A stretch of 38,672 nt of DNA, taken from the IMG/VR virus record IMGVR_UViG_3300018080_000065, positions 1 through 38,672 of that record; one strand, 5' to 3'. The notes under the pieces were generated by a model. It was given only the letters and a program-made list of their open reading frames with translations. It was not told where the DNA came from and made no database searches. The translations under genes and the position numbers were made by a program. The number at the start of each line of letters is the position of its first letter. Positions within the stretch are counted from its first letter, which is position 1. This document shows, one piece after another, positions 6,095-11,841 of this stretch. The DNA is from a virus.

Positions 6095-7171
6095 TCATAT
6101 AACTCTTTGATTATAAACTTTTGTTATATTATCAAGATGACTGCATTTTTTATTTATCTGATCTAACAATCCATCTGGAGCTTTATAAACGTCTTTCACA
6201 ATCATCATTAATTCGTTGAAGTTCTTTTTATAAAATCTTCCATAAGGACCTATTATCTTCTTATCTTCTATCTTCAAAGCCCCCATGTTAATCTTAATCG
6301 GATCTTTTGTTACATTTAACAACCAATGATTTACTATACCAACTACTGAAGCTATCTTTTTATCTTCTTCATTATTTATTGGATTAAATTGAGGCTTTGA
6401 AGACTGTTTTTCTTTTTGTATATGGAAATCTATACGCTCATATTTCTCTCTTAAAGAATCAGCTGATTGAACAGCCCAAGTGCTTCCTCGTCTGTAAACA
6501 AAATCTATAGCTTCTATAATCTTTTCCTTTGGAATTTTATCTATCCTTATCATCCGTTCTAATGTTTTATTCCAAGAATCCCATTTTGGTTCCTTAGCAT
6601 TCTTCTTTACTGTCTTTACTTTTTCAAATAAATAATTAGAACAGAAGTGAGCATCTTCAGATGCGAGAGACGAAGTCGGACATATATTATTGCTTTTATT
6701 ATTATTATTCTTATTTATATATGGTATTCCAGTGGATACCTCGAAGGTATTTATATGAATACCTTCGAAGTATCCATTTGAATACTTCGTAAACATTTTT
6801 TTAATTTCTTCTTTAAACTCTTCATCCTTAATGATTTTTGGTATTTGAGCATAGTTGTTTGAAGTAAATATTTTTCTATCCCATTTTAAACCATTTTTTT
6901 TACTAAATCTCTTAATAAAACCAAAATCTTCTAACGTTTTTAATCTACTATTAAGTTCTTTTTCTGTTACTCCAGTTAGTTCAGCTAAATATGAATCTGA
7001 GGCAAAACAATAGCCTTTAATGTTCGATAATGAATTTAATGAACCATACAGCAGCTTTGTAGAATCATCTATTTCCTTATGATAGGCTAAAGACGAAGGA
7101 ATGATTAAAAATGCATTATGAAAGTTTTTTTCTTGATTAAATGATTGCTGATCATTATTATTTATAGACAT
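6095..7171 (-). CDS. Replication initiator-like protein (lambda O / DnaD-type winged helix)
   Basis: A 358-residue protein with a winged-helix domain at residues about 35-95 (STKLLYGSLNSLS, SDSYLAELTGVTEKELNSRL, then EDFGFIKR), as in phage O-like and plasmid Rep proteins. The middle contains a low-complexity asparagine/lysine linker (about 150-165), encoded by an AT-rich stretch next to a palindrome. The C-terminal part (residues 195-358) is helical and unrecognised, possibly the host-helicase-contacting region. Start choice: an AAAGGAG Shine-Dalgarno sequence lies eight to ten bases before this ATG. The same site and ATG are duplicated upstream. No helicase or polymerase gene accompanies it, so it probably recruits host replication proteins. 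Confidence 0.7.
   Translation of the reverse strand: MSINNNDQQSFNQEKNFHNAFLIIPSSLAYHKEIDDSTKLLYGSLNSLSNIKGYCFASDSYLAELTGVTEKELNSRLKTLEDFGFIKRFSKKNGLKWDRKIFTSNNYAQIPKIIKDEEFKEEIKKMFTKYSNGYFEGIHINTFEVSTGIPYINKNNNNKSNNICPTSSLASEDAHFCSNYLFEKVKTVKKNAKEPKWDSWNKTLERMIRIDKIPKEKIIEAIDFVYRRGSTWAVQSADSLREKYERIDFHIQKEKQSSKPQFNPINNEEDKKIASVVGIVNHWLLNVTKDPIKINMGALKIEDKKIIGPYGRFYKKNFNELMMIVKDVYKAPDGLLDQINKKCSHLDNITKVYNQRVI
6687..6800. other. Candidate replication origin inside the initiator gene
   Basis: Inside the initiator gene, arms of 17 bp (6734-6750 and 6759-6775, one mismatch) form a palindrome around an eight-base spacer. Partial copies of its GGATACC/GGTATTC and AATACTTCG elements lie on both sides (about 6721-6730 and 6778-6789). 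Beside it, 6687-6720 is almost pure A/T with a TTATTATTATTATT run. Repeats next to an AT-rich unwinding element within the initiator gene is the lambda O arrangement. The origin assignment is inference from this layout. Confidence 0.45.
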
Positions 7172-7310
7172 ATATTAATCTCCTTTTGAGGTTTGTTATA
7201 TTTATAGGCATATGTTAATCTCCTTTTTGTTTGGGGTTGATACATATGTTAATCTCCTTTTGAGGTTGGTTATATTTATAGACATATTGAGGTTAGTTAT
7301 ATTTATATAT
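7158..7310 (-). repeat. Tandem repeats duplicating the ribosome-binding site and start of the initiator gene
   Basis: Four imperfect direct repeats of about 27-42 bp. Read leftward, three of them contain AAAGGAGATTAA(T/C)ATATG, the initiator's Shine-Dalgarno and start codon, and most continue with TCTATAAATAT or a variant. ATGs fall at 7285, 7245, 7211 and 7171, and only the last opens the initiator frame. The upstream ATGs open short frames that end near or across the next start. The pattern looks like local amplification of a translation-initiation region and may tune initiator synthesis by competition or reinitiation. Confidence 0.8.
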
Positions 7311-7396
7311 GGGATTTCCTTAGTAGCTTTCGGTAAATCCATTGGGATAGCAATCAAATTAATTAGATTTAAGTTCACGTAGAGATGCGTGATCAT
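7202..7396 (-). CDS. Putative leader peptide (64 aa) upstream of the initiator
   Basis: A 64-residue frame starting at an ATG preceded by CGCGAGGACA, the same leader found before the portal and two other virion genes. It ends 30 nt before the initiator start and runs through the duplicated ribosome-binding sites, so its C-terminal half is encoded by the repeats. A longer frame starting at 7543 exists but lacks a ribosome-binding site and would cross a strong hairpin, so I prefer this start. By analogy with the tap peptide of IncFII plasmids, its translation could be coupled to that of the initiator. The composition is unremarkable (I, N, L, T), and a functional peptide is not evident. Confidence 0.4.
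   Translation of the reverse strand: MITHLYVNLNLINLIAIPMDLPKATKEIPYINITNLNMSINITNLKRRLTYVSTPNKKEINICL
7342..7369 (+). promoter_or_regulatory. Candidate promoter for an antisense RNA
   Basis: TTGGGA at 7342-7347 and TAGATT at 7364-7369, separated by 16 bp, give a plausible sigma70-type promoter on the plus strand. Initiation would fall near 7375, right before a run of three hairpins and a terminator. It points against the leftward initiator transcript. Confidence 0.35.
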
Positions 7397-7451
7397 TGTC
7401 CTCGCGGACAATTCCTTGGGGAAGTAGATGGCTCTACTTCCTCTTTTTTTT
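7375..7451 (+). ncRNA. Candidate antisense RNA against the initiator leader
   Basis: About 77 nt that fold into three consecutive hairpins on the plus strand: TCACG/CGTGA (7375-7379 with 7388-7392), ATTGTCC/GGACAAT with a TCGC loop (7395-7412), and GGAAGTAGA/TCTACTTCC with a TGGC loop (7420-7441). The last is followed by TCTTTTTTTT, a textbook intrinsic terminator. The terminator works only on the plus strand, yet no plus-strand gene precedes it. The second hairpin covers the complement of the CGCGAGGACA ribosome-binding site and ATG of the leader peptide, so pairing would block leader translation. This is the size and position of copy-control antisense RNAs. Confidence 0.55.
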
Positions 7452-7588
7452 ATTAAAGTCTCCGATTTAATCATACGTCTAATCATAATTAACTTAATTC
7501 CTTGGGAGGCAATTTCTTTTGCGCACGCATATATGGCTACCATTTTATTTGTAAAACTTTTTAAATAATTTGTATATATTTATTTAAA

Positions 7589-7798
7589 TTATTTTGATTT
7601 TACACGACATTTATCAATAAAATCTAGTGTCTTTTGTTCATCAATTAGTATTCTATTACCAAAACGTCTTACGCATTGCTTCTCAAATTCATCGTTATGA
7701 TAGATTTGCCATCTCAGCGAAGCATAAGTCGCAAACTCATGTTTATCAGCGAATTGCTTCAAGGTCATGTATGTTCTTTGTATGTTTTTGTGTGCCAT
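7589..7798 (-). CDS. Small excisionase-like DNA-binding protein (69 aa)
   Basis: A 69-residue protein with the winged-helix pattern of small phage DNA-binding proteins: MTLKQFADKHEFATYASLRW, then RRFGNRILIDEQKTLDFIDK. The second half (RR.GNRILIDE..F..WID-like) recurs in the N-terminal domain of the HTH-alphaCTD protein at 19975. It is probably a regulator of the divergent early promoters, since it is the first gene leftward from the 7799-7905 intergenic region. Excisionase activity is not implied by the fold alone. Confidence 0.7.
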   Translation of the reverse strand: MAHKNIQRTYMTLKQFADKHEFATYASLRWQIYHNDEFEKQCVRRFGNRILIDEQKTLDFIDKCRVKSK

Positions 7799-7821
7799 TG
7801 TATGTTTTTCCTTTTTTAAAT

Positions 7822-7850
7822 TTGACTAATTAATACATTTTTGTTATCTT
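7822..7850 (+). promoter_or_regulatory. Strong sigma70-type rightward promoter
   Basis: TTGACT (7822-7827) and TATCTT (7845-7850) separated by exactly 17 bp, the best promoter match seen in the window. It drives the rightward recombination operon (7906-9897). Transcription would start near 7857, just upstream of two inverted repeats that could be operators. Confidence 0.65.
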
Positions 7851-7864
7851 TAAGTTATATAGAT

Positions 7865-7895
7865 TTTACAAGGAATTGTAAAGTTAAAATTTAAC
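7865..7895. promoter_or_regulatory. Two adjacent inverted repeats, candidate operator
   Basis: TTTACAA/TTGTAAA around GGAA (7865-7882) is followed at once by GTTAAA/TTTAAC around one base (7883-7895). Both are perfect and lie between the promoter and the GAGGG ribosome-binding site of the first gene. A repressor dimer could bind here; the neighbouring 69-residue protein is a candidate. Confidence 0.4.
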
Positions 7896-7905
7896 CGAGG
7901 GATAT

Positions 7906-8181
7906 ATGATGAATATATTTGAGCCATCCTTGGAGCCATATTGTGATTATGATCCAATGGAAGATTGGGTACACGTCGATGAGCTTAGCAAGTATGATGA
8001 TGCTGAGAGTCTTATAAGAAAAATAATTAAGAACTTATATACAACTGGAGATGTACTTCAGTTTGAAGATGATTTTGAAGAATTGGCAAACATATTTGAT
8101 GTTAATTTGCCAAATAAAGAACCAATTATAGCCAAAAAGAAAGTGTACGATAAAAACGTACATCTTAAAGCTATTAATTAA
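7906..8181 (+). CDS. Small acidic protein (91 aa), first gene of rightward operon
   Basis: A 91-residue, strongly acidic protein (D and E in nearly a quarter of positions), predicted mainly helical, with no recognised motif. A GAGGG ribosome-binding site lies five bases before the first of two neighbouring ATGs. Acidic early phage proteins next to RecT-like genes are often DNA mimics or nuclease inhibitors (lambda Gam occupies a comparable place), but nothing here shows homology to Gam. It ends 11 bases before the annealing-protein gene. Confidence 0.7.
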   Translation: MMNIFEPSLEPYCDYDPMEDWVHVDELSKYDDAESLIRKIIKNLYTTGDVLQFEDDFEELANIFDVNLPNKEPIIAKKKVYDKNVHLKAIN

Positions 8182-8192
8182 CAAAAGGATTA

Positions 8193-9008
8193 ATGATGAT
8201 GAATAAAAATGAAATTATAGTTAAACAAGATAACTATTTAACTGAATTAAAGAACACACAAGAGATGTGCGCTTTATTAATGAAAACACCTCATTATGCA
8301 AAGATGGGGCAAGAAGGTGTTTTTGCTATAATAGAGACAGCCAAGAGCCTTAATATAGATCCCCGTCAAGCATTGGGCGGCGGCCTTTATTTTGTTAGAG
8401 GAAAAGTGGAGATGTCGGCGCGCATGATGAATGCTTTAATTAGATCAAAGAAGCACTCTATTACTAGAGATTCAAAGAGTAATGATCAAATCTGTATATT
8501 ACACGGAAAGAGGGCAGATACAAACGATTGTTGGACTGAAAGCTTTTCTTTAGATGAGGCTAAGAAGGCGGGCCTTTACAGAGACAACGGCCCATGGAAG
8601 ACATTCACTAGAGATATGCTTTTCGCTAGAGCTCTATCAAGATTAGCACGTCAATTATTTCCGGATATTGTGGGAAATTGCTTCGTAGAAGGAGAAATAT
8701 CCTTAGACCAAAACATTAAAGATGAAACTGTTCCTCATGACACACAGACACAAATTGAAGATCAAAATGTAACTGAGTTACAGGATAAGATTTCTGATGA
8801 TGAAGTTAAAGCTTTGATGGATCTTTTTAATGTGATACCTGAGTATAAAAAAGAGATTGAACTATTTTTAAGAAAGAAGGATATCTTAACACTAAAAGAC
8901 ATACCTAAAGAGATGTTTTCTAAGGTTTTAAAGAGAGCAAAAGAAAAGGTTAGACAACATTTAGAAGAGCTGAAAGGCAGGTTTTCTTCTCAAAATGAAG
9001 AGGAGTGA
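8193..9008 (+). CDS. RecT/Red-beta-like single-strand annealing protein
   Basis: A 271-residue protein. The core (residues about 25-180) shows features common in phage RecT-type recombinases: GVFAIIETAKSLNIDPRQAL, GLYFVRGKVEMSARMMNALI and WKTFTRDMLFARALSRLARQ, then LFPDIVGNCFVEGE. The family coats single-stranded DNA and anneals it to homologous strands. The C-terminal 90 residues are charged and helical, probably the host-SSB or exonuclease contact region. Three consecutive ATGs follow an AAAAGGA site, so the exact start is ambiguous by up to two codons. The gene overlaps the exonuclease region and forms with it a Red-like recombination pair. Confidence 0.8.
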   Translation: MMMNKNEIIVKQDNYLTELKNTQEMCALLMKTPHYAKMGQEGVFAIIETAKSLNIDPRQALGGGLYFVRGKVEMSARMMNALIRSKKHSITRDSKSNDQICILHGKRADTNDCWTESFSLDEAKKAGLYRDNGPWKTFTRDMLFARALSRLARQLFPDIVGNCFVEGEISLDQNIKDETVPHDTQTQIEDQNVTELQDKISDDEVKALMDLFNVIPEYKKEIELFLRKKDILTLKDIPKEMFSKVLKRAKEKVRQHLEELKGRFSSQNEEE

Positions 9009-9012
9009 TCAC

Positions 9013-9897
9013 ATGAATTCACATATTAAAAAAATTACATTTTCATCAGAAAAAGAATGGTTGAAAGCAAGAAAAGAGTACATTGGTGCTAGCGATGTAA
9101 GCATAATATTAGGCGTTTCTAGATGGAGAACTAACGACGGAAGGATAAAGACACCACGTCTTTTGTGGGCTGAAAAACTTGGCCTGGACAGCATGGACTG
9201 TGACAATGCAGCTACTCGTTATGGAAAAGTAATGGAAGAGCCAGCAAGGCAAGCTTATCAAAATATGGTAGGAGATGTGTTTGAGCCTATTTGTGTTCTA
9301 AATGAAAAATATCCCCATCTGATGGTATCATTAGACGGTCTTAACGTTACTGATGATAGAGCAGTGGAGATAAAGAACTGTAGTGAATATGATCATATTC
9401 TGGCAAAGGACGGAAAAGTTCCAGATAAGTATTATCCTCAAGTTCAAATGCAATTAATGGTAACAGAGCTACCATATATTGACTACTTTTCTTTTCATAA
9501 AGGAGAAGGAGTCATTATAAAAGTAGAAGCAGACCAAGAATATCAGCTTGAGTTAAATGATAAGCTTAAGAAGTTCTGGAAGTATGTGGTAGATTTAAAA
9601 GAACCTCCTTTAACTGAAAACGATTACATTGAGCAAGGAAAGCAATGGACTGAAATTGCTTCAAAGTTATATGATATTAAACAAAAAAAGAAATCTCTGT
9701 GTGAAGAGGAAAAAGCAATAGAAGAATCTTTAAAAAACCTCTCAAACAACAATAATTCACGTTCAGGTGGTTTTATGTTCACCAAGAGTACCTCCCTAGG
9801 GAAGATAGACTATAAATCAATTCCTGAGCTTTTAAATAGGGATTTGAGTGAATTCAGGGGAAGACCTTCAGAGCGATGGGTCTTAAAAAGGATTTAA
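9013..9897 (+). CDS. YqaJ/lambda-exonuclease-type alkaline nuclease
   Basis: A 294-residue nuclease of the PD-(D/E)xK superfamily. From the chosen start, GASDVSIILGVSRW (residues 25-38), RYGKVMEEPAR with E75/E76, SLDG with D108, VEIKN with E119 and K121, and YYPQVQMQLMV (140-150) match the YqaJ domain in order. The enzyme would resect double-stranded ends to make 3' single strands for the RecT-like partner. I chose the ATG at 9013 because a GAGGAG site lies eight bases upstream; an ATG at 8995 would add six residues and overlap the upstream gene. The C-terminal 90 residues form a charged coiled coil and an extra domain. Confidence 0.9.
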   Translation: MNSHIKKITFSSEKEWLKARKEYIGASDVSIILGVSRWRTNDGRIKTPRLLWAEKLGLDSMDCDNAATRYGKVMEEPARQAYQNMVGDVFEPICVLNEKYPHLMVSLDGLNVTDDRAVEIKNCSEYDHILAKDGKVPDKYYPQVQMQLMVTELPYIDYFSFHKGEGVIIKVEADQEYQLELNDKLKKFWKYVVDLKEPPLTENDYIEQGKQWTEIASKLYDIKQKKKSLCEEEKAIEESLKNLSNNNNSRSGGFMFTKSTSLGKIDYKSIPELLNRDLSEFRGRPSERWVLKRI

Positions 9898-9921
9898 TTT
9901 TTAGATGTTTTTTAAAAAAAC

Positions 9922-9949
9922 TTGAACATATTTTTAAAATAATTATATT
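9922..9949 (+). promoter_or_regulatory. Candidate promoter for a small RNA
   Basis: TTGAAC (9922-9927) and TATATT (9944-9949) spaced 16 bp on the plus strand, 25 bases after the exonuclease gene. Initiation would fall near 9957, in front of two small hairpins and a strong terminator. AT-rich sequence makes chance -10 boxes common. Confidence 0.3.
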
Positions 9950-9956
9950 ATACAAG

Positions 9957-10099
9957 AGTCCTTTTTAGGACCATTGCATAAGTAATATATATATTTTTTT
10001 TTTGAAGACTAGCAGTCTTAGCAACCTATAATTTTTTTAAGGCGGCTATGTTTATTAACTTGAAATTAATGGCCCTTTGTTTTTTAAAGGGCCTTTTTT
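9957..10099 (+). ncRNA. Candidate small RNA in the 3' region of the recombination operon
   Basis: This 200-base gap holds no convincing gene. It contains hairpins GTCC/GGAC (9958-9971) and AAGACT/AGTCTT (10005-10019), a U-rich linker, and the terminator hairpin at 10071-10093. A promoter-like pair lies upstream. The segment could be an independent small RNA of about 140 nt or simply a structured 3' untranslated region of the exonuclease mRNA. Confidence 0.3.
10071..10099 (+). terminator. Intrinsic terminator of the rightward operon
   Basis: Perfect eight-bp stem GGCCCTTT/AAAGGGCC (10071-10078 with 10086-10093), a GTTTTTT loop and a following TTTTTT run. It separates the rightward recombination operon from the convergent late block, whose last gene ends at 10098. 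Confidence 0.85.
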
Positions 10100-10334
10100 A
10101 TGGAGAAAGATCTATATCTGATCCTGTATATTCTTTTATATATCTTTCAACAGCTTCTTCTACCAAGTTATCTTTAGGATATTTTTTTGTTATTTTGTCT
10201 AAATTAGTAAAAGAGATTAATAGAAAAATAAAGCAAGATATAAAGCCTAAAATATAAAACATTATGTATTTTTTTTTAACAGGAATTTCTACCCATATTT
10301 CTGTAAAAACATTCTTGTAATCTTTTATACTCAT
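10098..10334 (-). CDS. Small membrane protein (78 aa), paralogue of the protein at 37082
   Basis: A 78-residue protein with one membrane span (residues about 23-42, YIMFYILGFISCFIFLLISF) and a C-terminal segment KYPKDNLVEEAVERYIKEYT followed by GSDIDLSP. That segment matches the lipoprotein encoded at 37082-37291 (HPDNFAEELIEDAIEKYT, then IDLTP). In this copy the tail is anchored by a transmembrane helix, in the other by a lipobox. The shared tail suggests a common partner. It is the last gene of the late block and stops within the terminator region. A lysis or virion-assembly role is possible; no family name is known to me. Confidence 0.7.
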   Translation of the reverse strand: MSIKDYKNVFTEIWVEIPVKKKYIMFYILGFISCFIFLLISFTNLDKITKKYPKDNLVEEAVERYIKEYTGSDIDLSP

Positions 10335-10341
10335 ATAAATC

Positions 10342-11100
10342 CTATGGTTTGTATTCTTTCACAGTTAAAACAGTTGAAGCTACTCCGCCAAAGAGACGAG
10401 ATCCTGCATATCCGCTTAAATAGAGAGTCGGTCCAGCGTTAAGCATCCCTGCTCTTATTTTAAAAGTAGTTGCTGATGTTGTTCCCGCTGTCATCACGTG
10501 TCTAAGAGAACCATTTAGCAGATATCCTGAGCTTGCTATAGTTCCTAAGCAAGTAGCAGCTAATGCGTTAGCTGTTGAGTCTTGAAATAAAGCAGCGCCT
10601 GTTCCTCCTAATGCTGAAGCATTCAAAAATGTATTAAACTCTATTACTAGTATATTTGTAGCACTAGTAGGAGTAATAGAAACGGTTAGAACCTCAGCTC
10701 CTTCGGTATTTTGAGGAATTGTATCATCTGGAGGTATCACCGAAGATGTCGAAAAAACACTAGTTCTATTGCTTGATTTCTCTTGAACAAAATTTCCTAC
10801 TGTTGAGCTTGCCACCCAAGAAACAACCCCTGATCCATCTGTAGTCAAAACTTGATCCGCAGTTCCGTCTGATGTTGGAAAAGTATAAGCACTATTGACA
10901 CTTAATGCGCTTGGATTTACTGTTCCTGTTCCTTTTGGTGTAATTGTTATATCTATGTTGGCGTCAGTGCCATCTGCTGCAATTGTTGTCCCAGCAATCG
11001 TCATTCCTGCAGCCGCAACATTAGTATCAAATGTAGTTGCATATGATGTAGTTGCTGTAAACTCTTCAGACGCCTGATTTAAAGCATTATTTTGTGCCAT
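10342..11100 (-). CDS. Tail fibre / receptor-binding protein, putative
   Basis: A 252-residue protein rich in G, A, S and T. The N-terminal half (TIAADGTDANIDITITPKGT, GTADQVLTTDGSGVVSW) is a repetitive beta pattern typical of trimeric phage fibres. The C-terminal 140 residues (from about VGNFVQEKSSN) look like a compact beta-sandwich tip domain. It is the distal member of a fibre gene cluster that runs leftward from 17798, with a gap of ten bases from the next gene. Adhesion to the host surface is inferred from composition and position. Confidence 0.65.
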   Translation of the reverse strand: MAQNNALNQASEEFTATTSYATTFDTNVAAAGMTIAGTTIAADGTDANIDITITPKGTGTVNPSALSVNSAYTFPTSDGTADQVLTTDGSGVVSWVASSTVGNFVQEKSSNRTSVFSTSSVIPPDDTIPQNTEGAEVLTVSITPTSATNILVIEFNTFLNASALGGTGAALFQDSTANALAATCLGTIASSGYLLNGSLRHVMTAGTTSATTFKIRAGMLNAGPTLYLSGYAGSRLFGGVASTVLTVKEYKP

Positions 11101-11110
11101 TTTTTTCTCC

Positions 11111-11833
11111 TTAAGTAACTGTTATATTGCCCATCATGCTAATTACATTGAAATCAGTATTAGCTACTGAGCATACTATTTCTAGTGAATCTCCTACGGA
11201 TGATGATTCTAATTGACCACCAGTTCCAACAGTTGTTATCTGATTTCCAATTTGAATATTTTGTAGGGCGTTTTGTTTAATTATGAATCCAGTTGCATTC
11301 TTTGCATTGATAACAAATCTATCACCAACTGAAGCTATAGCTGGAAGAGTAAAAGTTACAGATCCAGCCCCTCTATTGGCAAAGTAACCATTATTTACGG
11401 ATATAGTTTGTGTCGCTGTTGTTATTACGTTCCATGTGAGATTCACAGCATTAGAAGTAATGGTAACTGTATCCCCAGGACCAGTTCCTGTTACTGCTAT
11501 GCCAGTACCGCCTACTATGTTTATATTTCCGACTCCATCCGGTTCTACAGCTGGAGCTCCATCATCTGTAGTAATGCTATCTACTCCGGGACTTCCAGCT
11601 CCAGTAAGAAGTTGTAACCACTGTGCTTCTCCGGATGCGTTGAAATCTGATAAATACCAAAGATCTCCTTCTGTACCAGAAGAAGGATCTTTTCCTATAA
11701 TTATAAATGTTCCTATACGATATTTTACATCTGTAGTTGTAGGTTCCCGTTTAAATACAATTATTGGTATTACATTTGCACCAGGTCCTGTATATCTTAA
11801 TGGATTTTGATAGGGTATCCCCGCTATTTCCAT
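11111..11833 (-). CDS. Tail fibre protein with shared C-terminal tip domain
   Basis: A 240-residue fibre-like protein. The N-terminal 90 residues form a head domain (IAGIPYQNPLRYTGPGANVI), then a glycine-rich segment leads to a C-terminal domain of about 105 residues starting at LTWNV. That domain has NNGYFANRG, VTFTLPAIASVG and FNVISMMGNITV. It is clearly homologous to the end of the 1083-residue fibre next door (LTWNVET, NNGYIGNN, VTFTLPATAAVG, FQVLSSIGNITL). Such domains cap trimeric fibres in aquatic phages and some giant viruses. The gene starts eight bases after the larger fibre gene. Confidence 0.7.
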   Translation of the reverse strand: MEIAGIPYQNPLRYTGPGANVIPIIVFKREPTTTDVKYRIGTFIIIGKDPSSGTEGDLWYLSDFNASGEAQWLQLLTGAGSPGVDSITTDDGAPAVEPDGVGNINIVGGTGIAVTGTGPGDTVTITSNAVNLTWNVITTATQTISVNNGYFANRGAGSVTFTLPAIASVGDRFVINAKNATGFIIKQNALQNIQIGNQITTVGTGGQLESSSVGDSLEIVCSVANTDFNVISMMGNITVT

Positions 11834-11841
11834 TTTTCCTC

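Noticed and set aside
7202-7543. A 113-residue protein starting at 7543
   Set aside because: No ribosome-binding site precedes that ATG, and the frame crosses two stable hairpins and a plus-strand terminator. The internal start at 7396 with CGCGAGGACA is better.
10048-10257. Plus-strand 69-residue frame
   Set aside because: It runs straight through the intrinsic terminator at 10071-10099 and is antisense to the small membrane protein.
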